Below, in pieces: positions 40,604-52,992 of a DNA stretch of 64,000 nucleotides. The DNA is from Doryteuthis pealeii (taxonomy: Eukaryota > Mollusca > Cephalopoda > Myopsida > Loliginidae): NCBI GenBank assembly GCA_023376005.1, contig CM042156.1, positions 44,093,388-44,157,387 of the forward strand, in the 5' to 3' direction. Numbering within the stretch: the first letter of the stretch is position 1; every line of letters begins with the position of its first letter. Below the pieces are notes generated by a model, which saw nothing but the letters and a program-made list of their open reading frames with translations, did not search any database and had not been told where the DNA came from. Both the position numbers and the translations under genes were made by a program.

Positions 40604-40634
<31 letters not shown>

Positions 40635-40664
40635 CTCACTCTATCTCTCTCTGTAATCTATCTG

Positions 40665-40730
<66 letters not shown>

Positions 40731-40867
40731 TGTGTATTTATCTCTATTTCTTTCCTACCAAATTACACCTTGTTCATACTTATCCTTATTCTTTTTCTTC
40801 TCAAACCATCACCTACTAATATCTCAGCCTTCCCATTTTCTCTCTCTCCCTCTCCTGTCAAATTACA

Positions 40868-40944
<77 letters not shown>

Positions 40945-41072
40945 CCACATTGCCCTCTCTATTCTCATTCTATATTTTCCTATCTCTCTTGCCTTCCATC
41001 TCTTTACCGTTTATCTCTTACAAACTGTCCCCTCTTTCTCTCTCTCACACACACACACATACACACTCTCTC

Positions 41073-41124
<52 letters not shown>

Positions 41125-41253
41125 GCTCTCCTGTCAAATTAACCTCCGTTCATTCCTATCCCTATTCATTTTCTCATCAAATCATCACCTACTAAATTAA
41201 ATCCTGTTAATTCTTAGGAAAATTATTTGTGTTCTCAAAGCATCACCAACTAA

Positions 41254-41320
<67 letters not shown>
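40378..41320 (+). repeat. (CT)n-dominated tract with interspersed ~80-bp unit
   Basis: Long CT runs alternate with copies of a unit holding TGTCAAATTAC, CCGTTCATTCCTAT, and ATCACCTACTAA (at about 40,755, 40,857 partial, 41,130 and 41,240 partial). The 303-codon and related frames (Leu-Ser repeats) are artefacts. Confidence 0.95.
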
Positions 41321-41335
<15 letters not shown>

Positions 41336-41550
41336 CACCTTTCACTCTCTCTTTTACACACTCACACACACACACACTATATATATATATTCCCTTCTTA
41401 TCCCCTCAAAGATGTCTCCTATAACCAATCAAATCTTTCCCTCGCCACAAAACTTATAATTCATTAAAGCAGAAGAAGCTAAGGTCAAATCTCCAGCGAA
41501 ATATACTACACATTTTTGTCTGAGTTTTGTTCTTTCATTCCTTATTTTAC

Positions 41551-41905
<355 letters not shown>

Positions 41906-42416
41906 ATTTAAATGACTATTTTCTAGAAATATTAGCTCATTTTCGAAAATAATTTCAAGATGGAAATAAAAACGGATGTAAATGTAATTAGATTACGTTT
42001 CATTAATCAGTCACGTGATCACCTTCATTAGAAATTGTAGTCATCCAACATAAAGACAACTGTTCCATTTTAAAAATTATTTTCTTTATTTCTGAATGTC
42101 CCGGAGCTGAGAAAATGTCCTTGATCAAAACAAATGATATCGGGATGTGCTAGATCGGGTGGGAATGGAGGAAGCAGTACTAAATTTCATTTTCTGTTGT
42201 GATTGGTGAGGGGTGTTTTCTATTCAATAAATTTCTAGTCTAATGCACCAGTGACACGATCACCAACTATTCTGAAGTCAAACATAGTTGTCTTCCTCCG
42301 GATCAGTTCACGATGAATACTACAGAATCGTCACCTTAACTGAACCATATTTATTTTATACTATAGAAGATTAATTGCCGACCGACAGGGCTGCTTTATT
42401 TATTTACTAGAAGCGG
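41906..42416. other. No gene supported
   Basis: AT-rich; includes CAGTCACGTGATCACC (42,009). No feature I can name. Confidence 0.5.
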
Positions 42417-42703
42417 CTACCCGGCGTCGCCTGAGTAGAGGGGGGTAAAAAATATAGTCTTGCAGATCAATTATTGTTGAATCGGGAGTTGGATACGCGC
42501 AGGATGCCCCATTAAAATCCCTACGAAAAAATACATTGCGTTGATCCAGACACTGTGAAAAAAAATCAATATCTCCTATATGAAATACTGAATGCAAAAA
42601 AATCCATGATGTTACCATTTAGATTTTATTTTTTTATTATCTTCACCAATATAAATCAAATTTTCATTATTTTTGCTCAAAAAGCAAGATCTGGTGATAG
42701 TGA
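42417..42703 (-). mobile_element. Short Helitron, family C, 287 bp
   Basis: On the minus strand it starts TCACTATCACCAGATCTTGC and ends GGCGACGCCGGGTAGCCGCT, TCTAG (CTAG 42,417-42,420) before a T. GGCG-A-CGCC is the terminal hairpin, about 11 bases from the CTAG. The other copy is 17,457-17,641. The 5' flank base does not fit the A/T rule, so the 5' end may be off by a few bases. Non-coding. Confidence 0.7.
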
Positions 42704-42782
42704 ATATGTATATGTATTTACTTTGTCATTATTCTTTTTTCTTTTTTCTTTTTTCTTTTTTTTTTTTTCCCAATTATAGTGA

Positions 42783-43146
42783 CTAGCGGGACCCGTGGAA
42801 TTTACATGAAACGAAACAAAAGTCAAGTGGGGCTATTTCAACCAGAAATGATGATTTGCAATTTCAATATTACAAATAAAATAAACATGTAACTTTTTTT
42901 TCAGTTCATTTTAATTTTACGTTGGGCATTTAAGCAACGCAAAACCATTTGGAATGTTTCATTTTTAAAATTGGGGGAAATAAAATCAGAAAAATCAGAA
43001 ACCTGCGATTAAGCTACACCAGATAATCTGGATTTACATTTTTGCATTGCATCTTGGACGATTTCGACGGTCTTATTTTTAACCAGATGATTTTTACGAA
43101 TCATGATAACGGGCGGAAGATTTAGGAACACCAGTATTAATATATA
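42783..43146 (-). mobile_element. Short Helitron, family B, 364 bp, complete
   Basis: On the minus strand it starts TCTATATATTAATACTGGTG at 43,146 after an A and ends CCACGGGTCCCGCTAG (CTAG 42,783-42,786) before a T. Both insertion-site bases fit the Helitron A/T rule. Other members: 12,843-13,116, 37,740-37,845, and 5' parts at 1,966 and 24,864. It lies only about 80 bp from a family-C element in the same orientation. Confidence 0.8.
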
Positions 43147-44840
43147 GATGCTTTGCCATAGATAAAATGTCTAAATTAGTCTAATTTTTTTCCTATTGTT
43201 GTATATTCTTTCTTCTAGCGTCTGGACTTCGTCTTGGGGACCTCGTATCTGGTCTTCCATTGAGGATTTCTCTTTATCAGAAGCCCTGTGTCATTGGTAG
43301 TTTTTAGATAATAATCCAAGACTTCGATTTGCTTTAGATCATATTTTATTCCGAAATCCCCACCAGACTATCTGCGCAGATTGAGTCGGCCGTGCGCTTA
43401 ACACGACTTACCACCTCGTAGTTTGGCCGAGACTGAACTAAAATTCTCTTTCTAATCTAAACCGGAAGAGGGTCTTCTCCACCGATTCTCACGCCGTGTC
43501 ACTCAATCCTTCAAGGTCGCTGGCTTCAACTTATAACAACCATTTTGGTTTCTACACTACTGTAAATAAGTGTTAGGGTACTAACAACTATGTAACACTA
43601 TAAAAGAGAAGTATTTTTTGTTAATTTATCTTTATTAATAGAAAAAAACCCGGTTCTAATAGTCAAGTCATAACCTTCATTGGGATATCTTGATATTATT
43701 GAAATTTGCTGAAATTTTGTGAATAGGCATCACATCTTGTCATTTACACATGGTTAAGATTTCCTATAAATCGAAGGGAAAAGAATTTACAGCGGGGATT
43801 ATGGCCCCGAGAGATCCCATTTCAAATGAAATATACTTATCCAAGTATACTGTGTAATATAGTTTCAGAATATATATGGTTACAGGAATCTATCCCCAAA
43901 ATAAATGCAATTAATTAATAATTGATTAATAAATTAAATTTATTTTTGTCCATAATATTTTTGTCCATAATAAATTAAATAATTTGGTCCATAGTTACAT
44001 ATATATAATATATGTATATTACTTTTATGTAAATAAAATAAATAATTATTATATAATAAAATATACAATTTTTATATAATAAAATAAATAATTATTCATA
44101 ATAATAATATATGAAATTGATATTTGGTCCATTATAAATTAAATTTATTTTTGTCCATAAATTAATAAATCAATTAATAAATGCAATATAATTAGATCTG
44201 ACAAAATAAATACTATCCAAATATCCTGGGTAATATAGTTTCAGAATATATATGGTTATAGGTGCCTATCCAAAAAACTCTTGGAGTTTGTGAACAAAAA
44301 ATAGAAAAGAAATACAACTTTATATATCTATATATTTGTGGTGTCTGTCTATCTGTCTGTCTGTCCGAGGATGCAATTGAAATCAAAGCCCTGTACCATG
44401 ATCAAATGAAACTTTTCCTGTGTAGAATTCTACGACAAATCAAGTGGTGGTATTTATATTTATTCATAGATTCCTTTGTGGTCACTAGGGAACAAATTAC
44501 CGGCTGCGACAGCAAAAAAATATAGGGAAATTTACAAATTTAATGAATTTCCATTTCGAACATTCTATTCCTTAGAGCCACATGCATTAATGATAACACT
44601 ATTGATATTGCATCCAATTCTCTTTCGAAAAGTGGTATTATTGATTTATTGGTTTTCACAAGAAACACATCGAGCGATAGGTACTGATGTCCACTGGTGG
44701 ACGATATGAGATTTAAAAGTGTATACTTAAATTTAGCTTGATACTATATAAAGTCACTAAAACCGTAAAAGAATTGATTGGGGAAAGACATTATAACAAA
44801 CTATCACAAACTAGTGATGGTTGGTTTGTTGGTTGTTGGT
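43147..44840. other. No gene supported; AT-rich
   Basis: Contains a local duplication: TGTAATATAGTTTCAGAATATATATGGTTA (given in part as GTAATATAGTTTCAG) at about 43,853 and 44,231, flanking an (AAT/TTA)-rich stretch with repeated TTTGTCCATAATAAATTAAA-like phrases. (CTGT)n at 44,346-44,365. Short frames are unrecognised. Confidence 0.55.
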
Positions 44841-44929
44841 TTAATGGCATATCAACACTCGTGTGTTACGTAATGCCAAGGCTTGCTTTTTTTAATGATT
44901 TTTTAAAGAAATATTTTCATTACCTTCAT

Positions 44930-46300
44930 GTGTATTAATAGATTTGTAAAAAATAATTTTCTTAACTTCATATGCACTATTAAATTATTAGAAATAATTT
45001 TCATTTACTTTATGTGTATCACTAAATTGGTAGAAATAAATTTTATTTACTTTATGTGTATTACTAAATGGTAGAAATAAATTTTATTTACTTTATGTGT
45101 ATCACTAAATTGGTAGAAATAAATTTTATTTACTTTATGTGTATACTACATTTACTTTATGTGGTAGAAATAAATTTTTTACTTTATGTGTATCACTAAA
45201 TTGGTAGAAATAAATTTTATACTTTATGTGTATTACTAAATTGGTAGAAATAAATTTTATTTACTTCATGTGTATTACTAAATTAGTAGAAATAAATTTT
45301 ATTTACTTTATGTGCATCACTAAATTGGTAGAAATAATCTTCATTAACTTCATTAGTATTACTACAATGGTATAAATAAATTTTATTTACTTTATGTGCA
45401 TCATTAAATTGGTAGAAATAATCTTCATTAACTTCATTAACTAAATTGGTAGAAATAATTTTCATTTACTCTAAATTGGTAGAAATGATTTTCATTTACT
45501 TTATGTGTATTACTAAATTGATAGAAATAATTTCCATTAACTTCATGAGTATTACTACATTGGTAGAAATAATTTTCATTTACTTTATATGTATAACTAA
45601 ATTGGTAGAAATAATTTTCATTTACTTTATGTGCATCACTAAATTGGTAGAAATAATTTTCATTTACTTTATGTGTATCACTAAATTGGTAGAAATAATT
45701 TTCATTTCCTTTATGTGTATTACTAAATTGGTAGAAATAATTTTCATTTACTTTATGTGTATTACTAAATCTTTATGTGTATCACTAAATTGGTAGAAAT
45801 AAATTTTATTTACTTTATGTGTATTACTAAATTGGTATTTTCATTTACTTTATGTGTATTACTAAATTGGTAGAAATAATTTTCATTTACTTTGTGTATT
45901 ACTAAATTGGTAGAAATAATTTTCATTTACTTTATGTGTATTACTCTAAATTGGTAGAAATAATTTTCATTTACTTTATGTGTATTACCCATTTACTTTA
46001 TGTGTATTAAAATTGGTAGAAATAATTTTCATTTACTTTATGTGTATTACTCTGCATTTACTTTATGTGTATTACTAAATTGGTAGAAATAATTTTCATT
46101 ACTTTATGTGTATTACTAGTGTACCTTAGGTGTGTATTACTAAATTGCATTTACTTTATGTGTATTACTAAAGGTGTGCGTGGGTAGAAATAATTTTATT
46201 TACTTATGGGTAGAAATAATTTTCATTTACTTTATGTGTATTACTAAATTGGTAGAAATAATTTTCATTTATGTGTATTACTAAATTGGTAGGTGTATTA
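44930..46300 (+). repeat. 42-bp minisatellite, about 32 units
   Basis: Unit: TTACTAAATTGGTAGAAATA, ATTTTCATTTACTTTATGTG, TA. Units from 45,000 to 45,330 have AAATTTTATTTAC variants; later ones are ATTTTCATTTAC. Partial units and internal deletions occur after 45,830. As 42 is a multiple of three, a 116-codon frame (KLVEIIFIYFMCIT repeats) opens, an artefact. Confidence 0.97.
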
Positions 46301-46309
46301 ATAAATACT

Positions 46310-46670
46310 GTCAGTTGACCTCAGCTACACCCTTCTAGCACCTATATTATAAAAAGGGGTGGATTTTTTCATAAGAGCAATTTGAAGAATACGGTCGGAC
46401 AATCATATAGTTTCGAGGACTTTATATCGCAAGCCGAATGGTCTCATGAGGCCACTCCGATCGCCCGTCTATCCCAAGTGAGAAAAGTGGAGTGTTGCGT
46501 GCCACGGGACCCTTTAGAATACAAATCACAGATCGATCAGCCACAATAATCCTGTTCTCAGGCATTAAGGGTTGCCATTCACAGCCAGTAGGTGACCCCA
46601 TTAAGTTGGTTTTACCCCTCTGTAAAATTGCAGTCAGCATATTTTACAGCCCCAGCCGACAAGGCAGTAA
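46310..46670. mobile_element. R1 repeat fragment with one 59-bp unit
   Basis: CCTTCTAGCACCTATAT, AAAAAGGGGTGG, AATCATATAGTTTCGAGG and CGCCCGTCTATCCCAAG follow R1 order; after about 130 bp, CCCCTCTGTAAAATTGCAGTC and CAGCCCCAGCCGACAAGGCAG match a 59-bp unit. It directly follows the 42-bp minisatellite. Confidence 0.7.
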
Positions 46671-47162
46671 TCTACTGACAATTTAGATAATAAACATTAC
46701 CTTTTTTAGTCTAATGAGTCCGCAAAAATATTGTTTGGGCTAATAATTATTGAAATGTAATTAATCTTTTTACATATAGAAATGAAATAAGCCAGATTCC
46801 TTAATTTCATTTTAGCAAAAGGAGGGATCTGTATCAACTCTGTATCGATTGAAATAACCATGAATTTCATTAGAAATTCTAAGTGGGGTTTTCCGTGGCG
46901 TAATGACTAATGTGCTGGACCGGTAAAATAAGCTCAAAATGCATGTTTGTCTATTTTACCGGGACGGCCAAATTAACCTATTCATATTAAATAAATTCTC
47001 TTCGTATTCAATCCGCTTATAATAATAAATTCATTATAACGGAATTCTTAAATCAACAAATATGCCGTAAGAACAGGGTGGGGGATGTTATTATTACTTT
47101 TAATTATATTTCGTTGGTGGAATCTTCAACAATTATCTTTCCATTTGTTACTGCAATGGGAG

Positions 47163-47260
47163 TTACAGATACAGTAATACCTTGAGTTACGAGTGACTCA
47201 ACTTACGAGTTTTTCCGAGTTACGAGCTGCCACTCTGTCGATATTTTGTTTTGTGGTGAG
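47163..47260 (+). mobile_element. TA-flanked CAGTAATACC-type transposon end
   Basis: TTACAGATACAGTAATACCT, TGAGTTACGAGTG, CGAGTTACGAGCTGCCACTC match 6,010-6,100; the upstream 46,985-47,160 also matches 5,890-6,010. No transposase. Confidence 0.55.
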
Positions 47261-47269
47261 AACTGGTGT

Positions 47270-47578
47270 GTCCGTGTGCAGGTGTCCACAGAGAACGTTA
47301 ATTATGAGTTCGTTCTTGCTTATCAAGCAATGATCAGTATGTCTTGCTTGTCTTGGATTGGGGGCAAGTGGCCATACAGTTGCTTTTTGTGAGGTGCTGC
47401 TTCAGGAACTTTTGTCAAGATGAAAAATGTTGCACCATTCTGTCAAATATTCACTTAAAAATCACTCATCAGGTAGTAATAAGATATATGTTTATACTCC
47501 ATGCATAAAATGTTGATCACATAATTAGATATTTCAATATTTTCTGTATTTCAACGTCATAACTAAATAGATAAACAA

Positions 47579-47634
<56 letters not shown>

Positions 47635-47805
47635 GTGTGGGGGGGATCTCGCTGACGGCCGCCAACTCAAGCGTAAACGCAACGCTATTTGTTCAGGACA
47701 GCACAGAGTATCCTTGTGTAGTTCCCATCTAGCTTTTTCTTTAAGTGTTTCATTATAATCCAAGTGTTGCAGCTATACAATAGCACTGATACAGCATTAA
47801 ATAAC
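47270..47805 (-). pseudogene. RTE-like LINE 3' fragment, interrupted
   Basis: On the minus strand the right part (47,690-47,800) reads VSVLLYSCNTWIIMKHLKKK, then LDGNYTRILCAVLNK. The left part (47,270-47,425) matches the following region of the 28.6-kb and 52.7-kb copies. Between them lie a (CA)n/(TA)n microsatellite and unrelated sequence (47,430-47,680). Confidence 0.75.
47580..47635. repeat. (AC)n-(AT)n microsatellite
   Basis: AC run of about 20 units passing into AT, then a G-run. It lies within the interrupted RTE-like copy. Confidence 0.97.
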
Positions 47806-48079
47806 ACACGAAGGTTTATATGCCTTAAGCAAAGAAAGCGAAATCAAGCCAAACCAATCACTGGTTTTGATCGAGTAGAAAAGAGAAATTTATGGCAGGG
47901 TAGGAAACAAAGAAACCGAACCTAATTGAACGTTTGAGGGCAAGGGTGAAATCTTTCGATTCTCTGAGATAAAATTCTTGTTAAAAATTGACCCATCCTA
48001 ACACCAGGAATTGAGTTTCCAGTCTTCTTCTTCATCGTCATCGTTTCTTTCTCATTACCCATACAGACTATGCAACAAA

Positions 48080-48153
48080 CATTTCTTCTTCTTCTTCTTC
48101 TTCTTCTTCTTCTTCTTCTTCTTCTTCTTCTTCTTCTTCTTCTTCTTCTTCTA
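48080..48153 (+). repeat. (CTT)n microsatellite
   Basis: About 24 nearly perfect CTT units. Confidence 0.98.
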
Positions 48154-48600
48154 ATTTTGGGTTTCAGGCTTTTGCACTTTAGACTTCTAGACGTTGTGTT
48201 GGTAAAATAACGAAAAAAGCCCCGTAGTTGATATGGAATGCAATAAAAGCGACAAAAACACGAAAATTACAATTGCTTAGCGAGTGTGTTCTCTCTTCAA
48301 TGCTAAAAATAGCAAGTGATAAAATCGGGCTTCGCTTAAGAATTAAGACGAGATTTCAACGTGAGAACGCGAGACTGGATCAATAAAGATGAAAGCTTGT
48401 GTGCTTCTGTTATTGTTGGAGATAATTTCTTTTCTTCTTTTTATTTTTATATCACAGTTTCAACTTACCCAACTCAGCGTTCACATTTTTATATTCCTTA
48501 ACAAGAAAAAAAAAAAGCAAATAAATAGAGAATAGTTTATTCATTCTTGGAGCGTTGAGGAAACAAGATGTCAATCAATAATTGCTTTTTATAGAAATTT
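48154..48600. other. No gene supported
   Basis: Mixed AT-rich sequence, A run at 48,507-48,516. Nothing recognised. Confidence 0.5.
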
Positions 48601-48639
48601 TGTTTTGGAAAAATCTTCCCCCCCCTCTCTCATACCATT

Positions 48640-49880
48640 TTCTTTTTCTTTCTTTTTTTTTCAAGTATTTTTTTTCTCTTTAATTTTTCTTTTGTTATCT
48701 GTATCAAATATATTTTTCTTTATTTATTTCTATTTTACATTCTGTTTTTTTTTTTTCGTTTTATTTATTTATTTATTTTTTTTTTTTTTTTTTGGTGTTT
48801 TCGTTCTTGATTTAGATATTAGCTTTCTTTTCTCATAACATTATTTTTTGTACTTGTTGTTTTCAAGCGTTTAATTATTCTATCTTCTTTACTTTTTATT
48901 GTTATCTGTATCAAGAATATTTTTCTTCCTTCCTTTCTTTCTTTCTTTCTTTCTTTCACTTTTTTCATTCTGTTCTTTTTCGTTTTTCTTTCTTTTTTTT
49001 TCGTTTTATTTTGTTTTGTTTTGTTTTCTTTGGTGTTTTCATTGTTGTTTTATATATTAGCTTTTTTTCTCATGACATTATTATTTTCAAACATTTATTT
49101 ATTCTATCTTCTTTGATTTTTCTTTTACTGCTATCTGTATCAAGTATGTATTTCTATCTTTCTTATTTTTTCATTCGGGTGTTTTTTCTTTCTTTTTTTT
49201 TTTTTTTTTGTCTTTTTTATGTTTTTGTTGTTGGTTTGGACATTAGTTTTTTTTTTCTCTCATAAAATAATTTTGTTTCAAGCATTCAATTATTTTATAT
49301 TCTTGAATTTTTCTTTATTGTTATCTGTATCAGGTATGTATTTCTTTCTTTCTTATTTTTTCATTCTGTTGTTTTTTGTTTTTTTGTTTTTTTTTAGTGT
49401 TCTGGTTGTTGATTTAGATATTAGCTCTTCTTTTTCTCATAGGATTCTTTTGTTTTCTTTTTCTTTTTCTTTTTAAGCATTTATTATTTCATTTTTTTTT
49501 CATTTTTTTTTTATTTTTATTTGTATCAAGTATATTTTGTTTGTTTCTTTTTTTTTCTTTCATTTTAAATTATGTTCCTTTTTTTGTTACTTTCTTTTTT
49601 TTTTCATATTTTTTTTATTCTTTTCTTTTTTCGTTTCTTTTCTTTTTTTTTCAAGATTTTTATTATCTTATATTCTTACTGTTTTCTTTTATGATTAACT
49701 TTATCAACTATATTCTTCTTTTTTTCTTTTCTTTTTTTCCTTCTTTTTTTTTTTCATTCTGTTATTTTTCATTCTTTTCTTTTCATTATATTTTTTTTCG
49801 TTGTTGATTTAGATATTAGCTTTACTTTTTCTCAGGCCATTCATTTTATTTTTATTTTTCATTTTTTTTTTTTTACTTTC
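48640..49880 (+). repeat. ~200-bp pyrimidine-rich satellite, about six units
   Basis: TGTTATCTGTATCAAG-like cores recur at about 48,693, 48,899, 49,127, 49,318, 49,515 and 49,700, each with a later TTTAGATATTAGCTTTT, TTTTCTCATAA block and a TTCAAGC.TTTA.TTATT block. Between cores the units are T/C homopolymer-like. The strand is almost purine-free, and frames across it (F, S, L) are artefacts. Confidence 0.85.
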
Positions 49881-50039
49881 TCTTCTGCTTATTCATTTCC
49901 TATTGTGACTATTTCAGTAGAAGTTAACAAACTATTTTAAAAACGTGCTTAGACAGACAGATATCGAATTAAAGTTTAAAAACAGACGTGCAGACAAGCA
50001 ATAAACAAACGCTTTAAAATTAATTGATTTGTTTACCCC

Positions 50040-50109
50040 CCCTCTCTCTCTCTCTCAATTCATACAGAGAGAGAGGGGGAGAAAAGGGGAGGGTGAATAT
50101 ATATTATAT

Positions 50110-50151
<42 letters not shown>

Positions 50152-50176
50152 TGTACCTCTCTCTCTCCTCTGTCTG

Positions 50177-50228
<52 letters not shown>
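50040..50228. repeat. Small palindrome of (CT)n/(GA)n, (TA)n and (TG)n
   Basis: CTCTCTCTC-CAATTCATACA-GAGAGAGAG at 50,043-50,075, then (TA)n and (TG)n to 50,227. Simple repeat only. Confidence 0.9.
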
Positions 50229-50230
<2 letters not shown>

Positions 50231-50234
50231 TTTG

Positions 50235-50440
50235 AATTCTCACATGGCACTAAAACACTTAGGAAGGTATGAATCCAACTCTACTCCCTCCAGCTGTGGG
50301 TAAATAGGACAGACTGAGCTCTTAAACTTTGATTAGGCAAACATATTAGGAGTAAGAAAACTCTGAATTCACACCTGTTAAACTCCGCTTAAGAAATTGA
50401 CCTTGTGTCATAGCCTGCTCGTGTGGAGGGATTGGTATAT
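50235..50440 (+). mobile_element. SINE family S3, partial
   Basis: GTATGAATCCAACTCTACTC, CAGCTGTGGGTAAATAG, ACAGACTGAGCTCTTAAAC, TTAAGAAATTGACCTTGTGT follow the order seen at 55,240-55,440, 55,505-55,710 (minus), 60,130-60,400 (minus) and 62,690-62,930. The tRNA-like head is replaced by (TG)n here. Confidence 0.7.
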
Positions 50441-50461
50441 ATGTCCACGCTAACTTCACTC

Positions 50462-50511
<50 letters not shown>

Positions 50512-50586
50512 TATGAAAAAGAAGCTTCGCAAAAAGGATTACGTTGTTTTTTTAATTTTATTATCTTAATTTTATTTAGCTTACAT

Positions 50587-50629
50587 ATGCGACACGTGTT
50601 TCAGATCTTCTGTTATCTTCTTCAGGCAT
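50587..50629 (-). ncRNA. Compact candidate type-I hammerhead ribozyme
   Basis: On the minus strand: ATGC, CTGAAGA (50,619-50,625), stem II AGAT/ATCT closed by eight bases, GAAAC (50,598-50,602), loop ACGT, GTC (50,591-50,593), GCAT. Stem I is ATGC/GCAT. Stem III is two pairs only, as in many retroelement hammerheads. All core residues are intact. (TA)n lies at 50,460-50,510 downstream. A damaged relative is at 11,140-11,205. Confidence 0.65.
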
Positions 50630-51850
50630 TAATTAACCATATTTTGGCAGAATATTAATATGTATATGTGTGATTTCTGATATTTGATAGTTTGTGTGTG
50701 TTTGTAGCTTACGTTTATAACGGTTGAACGCTACGTTATTTTTCTCAATCCGTGGGTGCGGCCTGCGCGCGAAAATTAAGAACAAATTGCAGCAGATTTT
50801 GAAGATTTTTTTGCGGTCCTACGAAACAAACAGGACGGCCGAAACCCTCCTACTCTTAATAAAAAGTACATTCTTCCTGGTACCACAATAATTTCGGACT
50901 GCTGGAAGGCATACACAAACTGAGAAAAAGGTTTCAAACATTTAACTCTGAATTATAGTTATAATTTCGTGGATCCAGATAAAAAAGAAAAGAAAAGAAA
51001 TAAAAAAAAAATGTGGTACAAGTCGGAATCTTGTCTCCACATATTTACAGGAATTCAAATGGAGACAAAAAATCGGTAAACCGGATCCTTTCGCCGAAAT
51101 GATATCCAGTCTACATTTCATGTAAATATCCACCCAAAGAAAAAATAATGAAATAAATAAAGATAAATTTAATTTCAGAAAAATTGAAGGGGGTGGGTGA
51201 CAATTTTATTTTTTTCTTGGTGATTTCACATGGAATTGCCCAATACTACTTTTTTGGACTCATCTGATCCCGTGACTCGCTATGCCAATGAGATCCCCAC
51301 TCGATATGACTCCAGGTTCAAGGCTGTGACTAATCAAATTCTTATGAACTTACATCGACTGTAATTTTCCACAGTGATTTACAGTTATTTTTTAAAAACT
51401 AAACTCATGATATATTGTATAGGCCGGCATTATTTCAGAATTTCTTGTATCCATAAGGACTGCATCTGTATATGTAATACCGTCATGGGATACTTGGCTC
51501 GGCATTAATTCGCTGTCACTGATATTCCTCTGGGTCGCATTATCTTTCCGCTGGTTTCGAGTGTCTCGTACTGCTTCATCTCAATCAGCTACTTGCATTA
51601 ACAAAAATAAATAATTTACTGTGAATTTAAAAATCCAATTATTTTCAAAACCATCAAAAAACTATAGGATTTTTTTCATCATGATAAGTGTACGTAAAAA
51701 TATTTAGCTTAAAGTTTTCGAATATAAAATAGTATCAGCTATAGTTTTAATATGAAACAGGAACATTATCGTATTTTAATAACTTCAAAAGTTTAAATTT
51801 AATTTGAAACAAAATAAATAGAAAGAAGGAAACGGTATTACTTATCTCAC
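50630..51850. other. No gene supported
   Basis: Mixed sequence with A-rich runs (50,980-51,012). Short frames unrecognised; no repeats of note found by eye. Confidence 0.5.
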
Positions 51851-51879
51851 TAATTTATAGCATAAAAATATCGTGACAA

Positions 51880-52240
51880 AACTTTACAGGTATAAGTTTT
51901 TATTCTTCCCTGGATAGATTTCAACCCACTTAGCACGTGGAGCATGGAAAATAGCGACTGAGAGCCCATCAGCTCGAATGGGCTTCTAACTTCAACGAAT
52001 TCACTCAGCACCCTGCTAGCCTCAAGTGATGAATCGACTCCGAAACTCGAATTCAGAAAATCCAACTAGTTATATGCCTTCTCTTTATACTACTTGGCTC
52101 CGCCTCCTTTCCTTCTGGTCGAACGCTTATACCTATTTAACTGCACTTTCTTCAGTTCAGACAACTATGCACTTTCTTTATGATCGGTTAAGGCGGGGAC
52201 ACTGCGCCATAAAAGACTCAAGTCACTTAGCAGCAGGGGG
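51880..52240 (-). repeat. Repeat related to 58,380-58,960 (possible LTR fragment)
   Basis: TTTTTATTCTTCCCTGG, TTCAACCCAC, GAGAGCCCATC, CTCAAGTGA, TATACTACTTGGCTCCGCC, and TATGCACTTTCTTTATGATCGG have collinear counterparts at 58,400-58,960. A TATA-like motif and regulatory-length spacing make an LTR possible, but ends are not defined. Confidence 0.4.
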
Positions 52241-52639
52241 GTTAACTAGTGAGTCACACACAGACAACAATATTCACATAAGCAGTGCGTTCAAAAAAAA
52301 ACTACATACGAAACTCGCAAAGTCAAAAAGGGGTTGTTTATTTCTCTCTCGGCTCGTGGGTTTTCAAAGAGGTCAAACTATTCTATTATAAACAATCAGT
52401 CAACACAGCCAACACAAAAGCCCAGCGGTGCCCGAAAAAACGACGTCCTCTTCTAGAGAGGCCCTAGCGAAAAAAGATCGAGTTACCTTTACTTCCGTTT
52501 GTGGTCCGAAGTAGGGGAAGGGACATACCCGTTTCTGCTCTTCTGCGGAAAATTTGGGACTTCGGTTTTTTTTTACGAATCTACTAAAAAATCTTATTGC
52601 AGCATCCAGCATCTTTTCATAGTTGGTCAATGTAGGTCC

Positions 52640-52938
52640 TTGGTGGGCAGCCTACACTAGCATGTCCATGTGTTGGGTTCCACAGAAGAATGTTGCTTAT
52701 GAGCTCGCACTTGCTTCTCCAATAGTGTTCAGCATGCCTTGTTCCCTCTCACTCGAATGGTTTGCGAGATGGGGGGGCAGGTGACCATACAGCTGTTTCC
52801 TCGTGGGGTACACGATTTGTTCAAGACTGCACGCAGCATTCTCGTGCAGCTCCCATCCAGCTTATTCTCAAGGCGCCTTGTTAGGGTCCAGGTGGTGCAG
52901 CCATACAGCAGCACTGATATAATCACAGCCTGGAAGAA

Positions 52939-52945
<7 letters not shown>
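52640..52945 (-). pseudogene. RTE-like LINE 3' fragment
   Basis: On the minus strand: FQAVIISVLLYGCTTWTLTR, then LDGSCTRMLRAVLNKSC, after which a frameshift gives the PISQTIRVRGNKAC region and LLWNPTHGHA-like end. It is cut by (TA)n at 52,940. The RT catalytic region is absent. Confidence 0.85.

Positions 52946-52992
<47 letters not shown>

Noticed and set aside
40284..41195. A 303-codon Leu/Ser-rich frame
   Set aside because: It is translation of (CT)n and simple repeats; no domain and no codon bias.
45446..45796. A 116-codon frame with repeated KLVEIIFIYFMCIT
   Set aside because: It is the 42-bp minisatellite read in frame.
48605..49807. Phe-rich frames resembling membrane proteins
   Set aside because: The DNA is a pyrimidine-rich satellite; any frame gives F, L and S.
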